Source: Hypericum androsaemum (Eukaryota > Streptophyta > Magnoliopsida > Malpighiales > Hypericaceae). Taken from it: 64,000 nt of DNA. Every line of letters begins with the position of its first letter. Position 1 is the stretch's first letter. The stretch covers positions 17,792,228 to 17,856,227 of the forward strand of contig OZ023184.1 in assembly GCA_963995505.1 (NCBI GenBank), written 5' to 3'. The notes beneath the pieces are model-generated. The model searched no databases. It was given only the letters and a program-made list of their open reading frames with translations, and was not told the origin of the DNA. Below are positions 49,002 through 59,343 of the stretch, piece after piece. Made by a program: the position numbers and the translations under genes.

Positions 49002-52000
49002 TTAACACCCATGCTCATGTAATCTCATTGCCCTCCTCAACGAACCACTCTCCCTACTCAGGCAATAATCTATACTACTAGGAACAATCGGTCCTTCAGT
49101 TTTCCCATAAGATTTCCAACACAAACCATCTCCCAAACTCCCAATTCCGGAAGTGGGTCTCAATTGAACATCAATTAAATTGACGTCGGTGCATGGGACA
49201 GTATCGCTACAGGCCAGATGAACAGGTTGCACAGTGTAAGTGCCAATTATTTTTTGGTACTTAACACCCGTAATTGCGACAGCACCTGTTTGGTTCTTGC
49301 AAGATTTCTTGTCCTCGCAATAGTATTGGTCGATTATTATGGGATACTTGACGTCTGCCACTTGGATGTTGGAGAAGGAGATGTTCTTTACTGATCCAAG
49401 TCCTCCCTTCACCCATAAAGACAATAATCAATTTCAGTTTCGGAAGAAGCTGTCGCTTTTTTGAATAACATGATTAAATTTAATTAAGTGATCCTCTTAG
49501 CTCTTGACAAATTGATATTTGCTCATGTGTTCGGTTAATAGCAATGTTTTAAAAAATGGATCGTGAGATGACCAAGATTCTCTCTGTTTCCTTGTCCCGA
49601 CTGACTAGAAATTTATGTAATTTTTCTTTTTCTTCTCTTTCATTTTCTTTTCTTTTGATTATAATAAAATGGGCTTATTAAAAAAATATTTAGCATTAAA
49701 ATGTAAAATAATTTTAAATATTCCCCGATTTCTGATTTGATAACAAAGTCTATCATTAACAAGTATCAAAATTCTAAGTTAATCATTTTTAATCTAAAAA
49801 ATAATAAACATCATTTATCTCAAAAAAATTGGTTGTTTGATCTCGACCAATTAGTCCAAACAGGTGTATCGGTCGATCAATTGGACCACCAGTCAATGGA
49901 GTTAACCACCGATCCAATCAATCCCCAAAATTTGGTATAAAAATGACCCAACCTTAATGCTGAGTCTCACAAGTTAGATCACTAATCAGTCCACATTTTT
50001 AAAACACTAGTTAATAGCACTCAACACCTTGGAATTAAGGGCTAGCTAGTTTAGTTTTGCAAATACTATGGACTTAAAAGGTAGAGGGATGAGTTGGTGT
50101 CACAGTAGAGTAAACCCCGTGGACCTGCTGCTAAAATTAATTATTTAGGATGTTCTTAATTTATACCTGCCATGTCTTCATCCGAACTCCAGCCAGAGTG
50201 TTTTGAAGGGAGACCTCCTCAATAACAATATCAGATACACAAGAAATGGTTTTATCTTTTCCAAGTCCTCCTAGGCTTCGCATCACAACCAAAAAGAAAA
50301 AAAAGGAGTTTATCAAAAGAAAGAGATGCCATGAATAAAAAACAAAAAATAAAATTATTTAGTGGGGTTTAATGAGTGTAACGTGTATATAATTAACATC
50401 TCATGGTTAAAACTAGTTTACAAATTATATCAACATTGCTTCAATTAATTAAAAATATAAATTAATCTAAGTTTTTTTAATAACTCTCACTAATGCATGA
50501 AAGTACATACCTAATTCCATGCCCGGGCCCGCAGTTAATGTGGTGGACGTGAATGTTGGAGCAACCAGTCTGTATGGATATACAATCATCTCCTGTAAAA
50601 TTTTCTTCACCCGTGAATAAATCTGTACATAAAATTTTATTCCTTCTATACAATTTTATTCACAAACCTGTTTAGACAAATTCACCAACCCATTATTCGA
50701 TGTTGATATGCCGTAGCCAATTTTACGCTCAGCATGGCATCCGAATTTCTCTAAAAAAATCTTTTTAGGGAATCACATGTATAATTAATGATTAAGAAGG
50801 GTAATTACAAGAATCTTACCACATCCAATGTTGGAATGCTGGATTTCGACGTCCTTTGTGTTCTGAAGGTGGATTCCGTCAGTATTTGGGCTAGCTTCAG
50901 GGGAGAATATCGTAATATTATCCACTTTGATTCCACTAGAATTGTCGAATTTCAGGTGGCATTGAGGACTATTCAGAATGTTTATGTCACGAATCGTCAC
51001 ACTTTTGCTTGCGTAAAATCTGATAGCCTGTTAACGACAGAAAATAAGGTTGAACGTTATCCGACGCAAAATACTCGATTCTAAATATTAAAAGATAAAA
51101 AAATAAAAACGATTGGTTTAAGAATCTTACAGTTGACCTTGTACTTGCAACGTGTTTGGATCTCTTCTGCAAGGCGAACAAGAAACTGTAAATTTTATTA
51201 CTTGTCAAAGATTTAATCATCTGTCCATTTGCGTGTATAATTACACGCATACGAAAATTTTATAATTATATACGATCGTATATGCATATGTTAGAGATGT
51301 CGAGAAATTAAAGAGGAAACGATTTGTGGGCTTGTTTCCTATTCTATTCGGACTAGCTTTTGGACTCCTAATTTGACCTAGATAGCTTACTTGATGTACA
51401 AGAGTTTGCCTCTATATAAAGGCATGTTACCCTAAGGTTTTGTATAGCTTTGTGACTCGGATCCATCAATAAAATTTCTCCTTTCTCACCGTGGACGTAG
51501 GCACTAGGCCGAACCACGTTATCTCTTGTGTCCGTATTCTTTGCGCGTTTTGTTCTCTAGTTGCTGAATTCATAACAATTGGTATTAAGAGCTTGGGTTG
51601 GAGGATGACGGACGGTGCGAAGTTTGCTCTTGTGAAGTTCGATGGTTCTTCGAATTTTGGGTTATGACAAAGGCGTGTCAAGGATCTCCTCGTGCAACAA
51701 GGGATGGTCATCGCGCTCTTGGAGAAGAAGCCTGAGAAGATGGAGGAGCAAGAGTGGAAGGAGATGGGGGCCAAGGCGGTGGCGACAATTCGCTTGTGCT
51801 TGGCGGATGATGTGATGTATCACGTCATGGATGAGGAGTCACCAGCTGAGGTATGGAAGAAATTGGAGGCAAGGTATATGTCTAAGTCTTTGTCAAACAA
51901 GCTTTATCTTAAGCAAAGATTGTACGGGCTCAAGATGAAGGAGGGCTCGGATTTGAGCCAACACATTAATGGTTTCAGTCAACTTGTGAGCGACTTGAGA

Positions 52001-55000
52001 AAGGTTGATGTGAAGTTCGAGGAAGAAGATAAGGCATTGTTGCTGCTGAATTCTTTACCTGGCTCCTACGAAAATTTGGTTACAACTCTAACTTGGGGGA
52101 AGGAGTCCCTGGTGTTGGAAGATATCACAAGTGCTCTGCTAGGGTTTCATCAAAGAAGGAAAATTGGCGATGAACAAGCGGAAGGGCTAGTTGTGAGGGG
52201 TAGCCATGGTGATCGTAGTGGGGCAAAAGACAGGAAGGGATCCAAGACGTGGTCAAGGAGGTTCAAGGAAAATTGCTTCGAGTGCAGAGAAAAATGGCAC
52301 GTGAAGAAGGATTGTCTAAAAAGAACTCGGGATCGCGAGGAAAAAGGATTAGGTTCCGTGAATGTGGCCTCACATTCGGACGGGTCAGATGGTGATCTTC
52401 TTTCTGTTTTGTCAAGTCCAAAGTATTCTGATTCCTAAATTTTGGATAGCGCTTGCTCTTTTCACATGACGCCCAAGAGAGGGTGGTTCGACACCTACAA
52501 GTTCGTTGATTCAGGTATGGTGACTTTGGGTGATTGTTCTACTTGCAGAATTGCTGGCATAGGTGATATCCAAATCAATATGTGGGATGGTGTTGAGAGA
52601 AAATTGTGTGGGGTTAGGCATGTTCCGAAGTTGGAGAGGAATTTGATCTCGTTAGGAGCTTTGGATTATAGTGGGTACAACTATAATATTGTAGGCGGAC
52701 TAATGGAGGTGGAGAAGGATGATGTGGTGGTGATGAAGGGTGAAAGAAATGCTAGGAACACCTATAGATTAATGGAAAACATGGTTGTAGGTGGAGTCAC
52801 ATCGTTGGGTTCCGATAGAAGGGAGAAAAGCTCTTGTGTGATGGAGCAAAAGCTTGACATGAATGGTTTGAGTGGAGTTGGAATTCGCGGAGACAAAGTT
52901 AGCAAGTTCCCGCTATGGTTGTCTAAAGAGACGTGCATGTCAAAGGTGTTGGGTAGGTTTTGCATGGGGAATGGAAGCCGTTGGTAGCACCATGGGCGAA
53001 TCGGGTATCTCACTCAAGGCCGAACGGTGGAGTTCGTGGCATGTCGAGGGTTCTACTTGGTAGAACAAAAGGTTGCCCTTTGTATGCTATGGCATGTAGC
53101 ATTGGTATGAGGCAAGAAGGTCCAGCAGAGAAGCAATTTGAGGTTGTGGAGCATGGGGCTGACCGAAAAATAGAGGACGCATCTATTGGTCGCAAGGTTG
53201 CTTCAGCAAGTGGACTTGCTAGTTGGGGTTCAATGGAGATTGGAGGGAATAGACCAAGCAAGCTCGGAAGCTCGAGCTTGAGGGCTGACTCCATGTGATT
53301 GAACGGAAAAAGGTGGTGAGAAAGTTGAGATGGTATTATTGATGGCGGTGTATCTATGGTCAAGGTGGAGCTGGTAGAGTCGGTTTGGTTTCTCAAGTTC
53401 TCATGGTTCTTCATGTGGCGGTATTTCATCAAGATGGAGTTTGTTGAAATTCGGATGGAGCTTCATGGTTCGTCCACAGGATGATTTTTCGCCAAGGTGG
53501 AGATTGTTAGAGATGTCGAGAAATTAAAGAGGAAACGATTTGTGGGCTTGTTTCCTATTCTATTCGGACTAGCTTTTGGACTCCTAATTTGACCTAGATA
53601 GCTTACTTGATGTACAAGCGTTTGCCTCTATATAAAGGCATATTACCCTAAGGTTTTGTATAGCTTTGTGACTCGGATCCATCAATAAAATTTCTCATTT
53701 CTCACCGTAGACGTAGGCACTAGACCGAACTACGTTATCTCTTGTGTCTGTGTTCTTTGAGCATTTTGTTCTCTAGTTGCTGAATTTATAACAGCATATA
53801 TACTAATGCAACATTAATTTAGCTTTCGATAGAAATGGAAAAAGAAATTAGGAAACTAGCTTGTACCTCCTGCATATATAAGAATTGCTATTTAATTTGA
53901 TATTTGACAGACCTGGGTATCGGAGATGGTAGAGGGATTCCACCAGGCAAACCCTTGGCCGTCGACCGTTCCAGTTCCTTGAATAGTGAAGTTATTGAGC
54001 CATTTGAAGTTCGGCCTCTATATAAAGGCATATTACCCTAAGGTTTTGTATAGTTTTGTGACTCAGATTCATCAATAAAATTTCTCCTTTCTCACCGTGG
54101 ACGTAGCCACTAGGCCAAACCACGTTATCTCTTGTGTCCGTGTTCTTTTAGCATTTTGTTCTCTAGTTGCTGAATTCATAACAACATATATACTAATTCA
54201 ACATTAATTTAGCTTTCGATAGAAATGGAAAAAGAAATTAGGAAACTAGCTTGTACCTCCTGCATATATAAGAATTGCTATTTAATTTGATATTTGACAG
54301 ACCTGGGTATTGGAGATGGTAGAGGGATTCCACCAGGCAAACCCTTGGCCGTCGACCGTTCCAGTTCCTTGAATAGTGAAGTTATTGAGCCATTTGAAGA
54401 TCAGCCATTGGAAGAGATTAGACTTGGACCATGATTCTTCTTTTGCAGGTGCCAATAGAGTTCCCTCACTCTGTGCACATATATTATATATATATTTTTT
54501 TTTTTGGGTCAAGATTAGAGTAAATATTCCGCATGTACATCAATTAGTCAGTCCAATAATTCCGAATCTGGGAAGCGAGCAACGAGCGGTGCTAACTTAT
54601 CCATTCATTGGTCCTCAACCTGAAATCTACTAATTTTTTTTTTCTATATAAAAGAATACAATGAGGCAGTACTATTTTCTTTGGTTCATACCACCTCGTA
54701 TTCGACCTATTGGGCTGATTAATACTCTTTCGAGCTGGACGAAATCTTGAAATCTCTTCCAACAAGTATTTAACACTGATACATTCCCAATGACTCGAAC
54801 TCGAGACATTTTGGTTAAATTAGAATAATGCTCTCACCCGTTGATCTAAATGCTCGTTGGTCAAATGCAGTACTATTGATGTCAAATGAATATGAATTAA
54901 TAGTTTTATATGAAAATTTAGAAGAGAAATTAAGCCAGCAAACCTTGAGAACAAGCTGAGGCATACACGGACCCTGAAGAGTTACAGGCATAATTAGGAA

Positions 55001-55828
55001 ACTGAATTCTTCTGGGATAACCACTTGGGCACCTTGCACAACGCAAGCAGCTTTCCATGCTAAAAGAAGTGCCTGTAATTGAGAAAAAAATAAAAAATAA
55101 AAAGTTGGAGGATGTTTTAAGCTTGACAATGAACCTTTTTTTTTTGAAACGAATAGTTCAATGTAATTGTTGGGAAATTAGATCGTAAGTAGAACATATA
55201 ACACTTTAATATTATGTGAAAAATCACAAGGCTAGAAAAACATTATTGGCGAAAGAGAGTTTATTATGTAATGACTCCAATAAAGAATTTCTCAAAATTC
55301 ACAATTCTTAACTATACATAAAATGTGTATATATAAGAAACTATTGGACACCATCTCAATGCCCAATAACATAATTTGATCAAACACTCAGAATAACATA
55401 CACCAAAGTTTAATATATATTAATTTTAAATTGCATAGTATATACCGTCAGATGTGAGATAGTGTTTGACACTAAATATTTACCGAAAAAATAGTATCTC
55501 AAAAGTAAAAGTTGTATACCTCGGAATCATCAGAGACTCCATTACCATGAGCTCCAAACGAGATTACGTCGAAGACATGATTGGAAGAAGGGCTAGCATT
55601 ATAGCCACGATGGGGCGCCGGAGATGGTGCAGCTGCTGTTCCAGGAGGACGTAAAGGAGAATCCCTTCTTCCCTCTTGTGGAGGATTTTGCTTAATATGA
55701 CATTTATTACACTCCTTCGAGTTGTGTTTTTTTGCCTCTACTGAAACTATGACACAAAGTACGAGGAAACTCATGGCAAGGAGCACGAATAATACAAGAG
55801 AGAGAGAATTTTTCTTGGTTCTTTTCAT
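49002..55828 (-). CDS. GH28 polygalacturonase (pectinase), intron 3 remodelled by transposon
   Basis: This hydrolyses alpha-1,4 links of de-esterified pectin in the cell wall. Eight exons join in phase to 481 residues: 55828-55520, 55072-54944, 54470-54303, 51166-51131, 51027-50820, 50592-50511, 50275-50167, 49406-49002. The start MKRTKKN leads into a hydrophobic signal or anchor segment; an upstream in-frame Met at 55912 would add 28 residues and bury the signal. All four GH28 motifs are present: NTDGIH (Asp 264), GDDC (Asp 285 and 286), CGPGHG (His 308) and VRMKTW (Arg 342, Lys 344). Two residues appear to be missing just after CGPGHGI, where relatives have IGSLG; intron 6 seems to use a shifted acceptor (GCGAAG). 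Exon 4 is only 36 bases. Intron 3 carries a copia element and a duplicated piece of exon 3. Motifs and frame are intact, so the protein may be made if the 3.1-kb intron is spliced. An N-terminal Pro/Cys-rich spacer resembles the At1g48100-type clade. Confidence 0.9.
49542..50009. mobile_element. hAT-type MITE in polygalacturonase intron 7
   Basis: 468 bases. The left end is CAATGTTTTAAAAAATG; the right end, reverse-complemented, is TAGTGTTTTAAAAATGTGG. A perfect 8-bp duplication GTTAATAG flanks it (49534-49541 and 50010-50017). The interior is non-coding with GGTCGATCAATTGG-like inverted runs. It is the same family as 15518-15888. Confidence 0.88.
51289..51577 (+). repeat. 5' LTR of the gag-only copia element
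   Basis: TGTTAGAGATG...GAATTCATAACA, 289 bases, with a CTATATAAAGG TATA box near 51411-51421 and AATAAA at 51469-51474 as candidate promoter and polyadenylation signals. Confidence 0.95.
51605..52990 (+). pseudogene. copia gag and protease start, two in-frame stops
   Basis: The frame opens [19 protein letters not shown], then a TGA at 51665-51667 stands where relatives have Trp (TGG). It continues open to 52436 with the copia gag domain ([32 protein letters not shown]) and a CCHC knuckle, [14 protein letters not shown], whose four ligands are intact. A TAA at 52436-52438 separates gag from the protease start ([12 protein letters not shown], with the catalytic Asp-Ser present). The protease/pre-integrase part runs to about 52987 and then degenerates. 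Most of gag is otherwise open, so it could serve as a capsid donor only if the first stop is bypassed or translation starts at the internal Met at 51692. Confidence 0.85.
53505..53793 (+). repeat. 3' LTR of the gag-only copia element
   Basis: Its differences from the 5' LTR are unevenly spread: two in the first two thirds and nine in the last third, the part from 53624 onward that was also copied in the tandem duplication. Confidence 0.95.
53624..54399. repeat. 390-bp tandem duplication: LTR end plus part of exon 3
   Basis: The segment beginning GCCTCTATATAAAGGCATA at 53624 recurs at 54014. Each unit holds the last 170 bases of the copia 3' LTR, about 119 bases of intron and the last 97 bases of polygalacturonase exon 3 with its splice donor (53913-54009 and 54303-54399). 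A four-base TTCG filler joins the units. Only the second unit is attached to the complete exon 3 with its acceptor. In the partial exon copy the last codons differ by one base (ISDTQ against ISNTQ). The duplication must postdate the copia insertion, because it contains part of it. Confidence 0.95.
54761..54847 (-). repeat. SINE-like dispersed fragment with B-box-like motif
   Basis: Read on the minus strand it contains GAGTTCGAGTCATTGG, resembling the Pol III B box GGTTCGANNCC, about 40 bases after a GATCAACGGGTGAGAG phrase. Related diverged stretches occur at 19455-19540, 46681-46745 (NRT2 intron 1) and 12081-12120 (a neprosin intron). A convincing A box and element ends were not found. It lies in intron 2 of the polygalacturonase gene. 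Confidence 0.4.
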
Positions 55829-55950
55829 TTTCTTCACTCTCCAACTTTTGTAGTCTCTTTGTGGAACTCTCTTTGCAAATAGTGGGAGGTTTCTTATATG
55901 CTTGAGCTTCAAAGGGGAGTGTGTGTGTGTATATTGGGTGCTTTTAGATG

Positions 55951-55960
55951 TTTATATATA
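55951..55960 (-). promoter_or_regulatory. Probable TATA box of the polygalacturonase gene
   Basis: TATATATAAA on the minus strand, about 123 bases upstream of the preferred start codon. A transcription start near 55925 would leave the upstream Met at 55912 with a leader of barely a dozen bases, which favours starting at 55828. A GT microsatellite (55918-55931) lies right at the expected start. Confidence 0.55.
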
Positions 55961-58747
55961 ATCTAAAAATCTTAAATTATCACACTTTTTCGTTTATTAA
56001 TTTAAATTTTAAACGTGTTTGATTTTACCTCACATACATAAAATACGATAATACAACGACAGTTGATCTACAAATTCATTCTGATAGCATATTGAAATTA
56101 CAAATATAACCCAAAAGTTCCAAATGAGAAAAAAATAACAGGACATTGAAAATGTGTATAGATTATAGAGCCATCTTCTAATTATTTCCTGTAATAAGTA
56201 TCTTAAAACTGGCCGAAATCTAATTTAAAATTTTTAAAAAAAATTACTAAGAAAAATTGGCCGAAATCATCTTATATCAAAATATTTACTTAGCTAACTA
56301 ATGCACCAGAATACAATACAGTTATTGTTACACGTTAAACTTTACTAAGAAAAAAAAAACTTTACTAAGAAATTTTTTTTTTTTTGGATAACTCACATAC
56401 TTCATTTCATAATAATATCAGAAATTACAAATAGTCGATTTAGCCCGCCATCCCACCATAAGAAAAAGTTCTCATATAACCAAAAGTTTCAGTTGGGAGA
56501 AACTAATAGGACAATTAAGAAGTGTGTAGATTATAGAGCCATCTTCTCATTATTTAATAATAACTATCTTAAAACTACAACGACACACTTTAGGTCAATA
56601 TGATAATAAAATCACAAGATCAGAAGGGTAAATTCTATTTTAAAAAAAGACCAGAAGGGTAAAGAAAACATTGTAAGCAGAACATGATAATTTAGCTACA
56701 GTTACACATTCAACTGCACTAAGAAATTTTTTTATCATTTTGAGATTTCTGAATACTTGATAATTTCGGAAAAGAAAACAACGAAACTGATTAGTAAACA
56801 ATGTTTGAATTAGAAACTTTATAAATACAGCAAACAGAAGATCTCAAAACGATTTGGATTTTGAGATTGGAGGACATAAAAATTCAAACCGAATACTTTT
56901 AATATAATTTTTTTTGACATTTCCTTATCATCAACTGTGTAAATATTGGTGGAGTAATCTTTAACTAAGATGGTAGCGCCGTCGCCAACGGGTCCCCATC
57001 ATGGTAACTTGAATATCCAGGAAAGGCTAACCTTTTATGAAAAATAATTAATAATAATTTTGGTCGGTACGAGACCCACTAATAATGTTTAGCTCAGTGG
57101 AACTAATTGGACGGAGAAAAAAGCCAAATGTAATATATTAATTAACTGCTCTATGTAGGCCGTGGATAACATTCTTTGGAATGTCCTTTTGTTATAAACA
57201 ATTGACGTTAACTTTTAGGACATCTAGCTGGAGGCTTCTAAACGAATGAATGTATACATTTATACTGTCTAAAAAAGTAAAGAAAAAAAATTGGTCGATA
57301 CAATTTGCTATTTGAAATTTTACTGGAATAAGTATTCTAGGTTCCAGCTCGATAATACTTTTGAATAATGATAATACTTTTTTAATAAGAATTAACCTAT
57401 AACGATTCTCTTGCCGATTTTTCTAAGTATTTGTTATATAAATAATTGGAAATTAATTTAAACACGTAGAAAGCACAATTATTTTTACCAATTACTTTAA
57501 AGCGAAGATTAAAATTTGGTTAAGAAAAATACATTTTGTAAGGAAAAAAACATAAAAGGCGAAGAGCCCGATCTACTGTACATCTACCATGGTGGAACTT
57601 TCCAGCCTTTCATTTATACATGCGCCACGCCAAGTCGTATAATTAGGTTCGTAGCTTAATAACCTTGCGTGTCAAATTATTAAGCTACGGATATGAACTA
57701 AATAAGAAAAACGCCCAAATTTTTTTATACCACATTTTGTCAGAAATTAAAATCTAGATTTTTGTGAAATCATGACTACTTCTTATGTCGTTGGAGAAAA
57801 TGTCGTGGGCGAAAACACACCCAAATTAAAGGCAGACTGTCCTATGTTTTAAACTAGGTTTTTTAAGGATATGTTTTAAACTAGCTGGCCACTCCACTAT
57901 TTAAATATGGTGGCTAATATTTTAGTATCGACTTACTTTAGCTGTTAATCAACGTCTACATCTTAGAAGTTATGCCCATACATACATTAATTAAAAAAAA
58001 CCACCGTAACGGGACTTGGATATGTTAAAAGATATCTTGAATTTAAATACTTTCTTTTTCTCTTTTATTGCCAGCTGAAATAGAAGTTGGATTGGCGGTG
58101 TACGTGGCCCAGAGTTCGTTGACAGGCGGCCTTATAATCCAATAGAATAGAAGTTGCAGAGGCCCAAAAAAAGCTAATCTCTCTCCATAACGGGCTTTCC
58201 ATTAGAAAAAAAGATTCCTCCAAATTCAATTAGTGTATCAATGAAACTCAATATCAAAACCAACAATCACTTTCATCTTTTTATCCAGATGACAATGAAT
58301 GCACGTCCGCTAACTTCAGTTATTTGAATTATTCGAGGACCGCAAATGCAAATTGTTTTAAGTGTTAAGAGAGAAATCTTTCTTTTAAAAAATTTAAGCC
58401 TCACAAATAGAAAAGACACATTACGAGAGCCAAGACCCGAGAGAGTAGGCAAAAAAAGAAAGCTTACAAGAGTGGCAATAGCCCCAATGAGCAAGTTACA
58501 CAAACTATGGAAGCATATATCAGCGATGAATGCTAGGAATCACATCATTTACCCATGCTAGTCAGTTGGTTACCTAGTGATTCAAAATACATGTGATTTT
58601 TTTCCCCATCCCATTGGAGATACACTTGGTCAGTGCCAATGGAGTTTGCAATCAGAATATACATGAAGTCGTTACCCGCAGTGGACTTGGATTAGATAGA
58701 TCAGTCCTTCTGGCGAGCGTCGTCGTTCGATCGGGATGTATGCGGAA
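55961..58747. other. Intergenic between polygalacturonase and KNOX genes
   Basis: AT-rich, with a direct repeat pair around 56100-56240 and 56460-56590 sharing GTGTAGATTATAGAGCCATCTTCT-type phrases, meaning a local, diverged duplication of about 360 bases spacing. No gene is supported. The right end holds the KNOX 3' UTR. Confidence 0.55.
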
Positions 58748-59343
58748 TCAGTCATCATCAGTAAAGAACTGCCCTGAGAGGCTATTATTCATTACCGCGA
58801 ATTGCATGTTCTCCGAAGGCTTCCAATGCCGCTTCCGTTGATTAATAAACCAGTTGTTGATTTGTTTCTGGTCCAGACCCGTTGATTCTGCCAATTGTAT
58901 CTTATCTGCTTCCTGCATTGTCACCCGCCAATAATAAAGCTAATATAAATGTCAGCCTACTCCCAAATAAGCAAGACATTGTTCAGCACACACCATTGAT
59001 GGAAGTTCGCGTTAATTGTCACGAAGGCCGTCAAATCAAAAACACTTGATAAGTCCTAGTACATACACGGGAGTGTACAAGCAGTAGAGAGAATGGATAC
59101 ATACAGTTGGGTATGGCCATTTATAATGAACGTTCCACCATTCCAGTAGCTCTTGCCTAGCTTCCTTTGGCAGCTTTCCTTTCTTTTTCTTCTTCGAGAA
59201 TTCCAGCTTCAGTGAACTAATATGGCTTCCGAACCTTCGTAGCAGCCTGTCTTTGAGATCACGGTCCTCAACACTCGGTTGATTCTCGTGGATATCCAAT
59301 TCCCCTCCACTCAACTCCTCGTCTGAAGACACTGCACCTTCAT
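58748..59343 (-). CDS. Class I KNOX homeobox gene, last two exons (KNAT2/KNAT6-like)
   Basis: KNOX proteins are nuclear TALE transcription factors that keep meristem cells undifferentiated and act as dimers with BELL proteins. Two exons are visible: 59343-59105 and 58912-58748. The first enters mid-codon (phase 2) and carries the acidic [15 protein letters not shown] stretch, the ELK domain ([18 protein letters not shown], then [14 protein letters not shown]) and the start of the homeodomain, including the PYP loop typical of TALE proteins. The second completes helix 3 with [10 protein letters not shown] and ends [19 protein letters not shown]. The short tail ending in QFFTDDD is like KNAT2/KNAT6 rather than STM or KNAT1. 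The KNOX1 and KNOX2 exons are not found between 59344 and 64000 and should lie beyond the window. No lesions are visible in what is present. Confidence 0.93.

Larger units (their letters stand above)
51289..53793 (+). mobile_element. Non-autonomous gag-only Ty1/copia element in polygalacturonase intron 3
   Basis: 289-base LTRs (51289-51577 and 53505-53793) enclose only about 1.9 kb, and a perfect 5-bp duplication GCATA flanks the element (51284-51288 and 53794-53798). The internal part holds gag and the start of the protease, then short unalignable coding debris. Integrase, RT and RNase H are absent. It is inserted opposite to the host gene's transcription. By hand I count 11 differences between the LTRs. 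Another copy of the family, broken by the gypsy element, ends at 6897. A degenerate primer site (TTGGTATTAAGAGCTTGG) follows the 5' LTR. Confidence 0.95.

Noticed and set aside
53913..54009. Treating the partial exon 3 copy as an additional coding exon of the polygalacturonase
   Set aside because: It lacks the 5' part of the exon and any acceptor at its truncated border; only the copy at 54303-54470 is complete.
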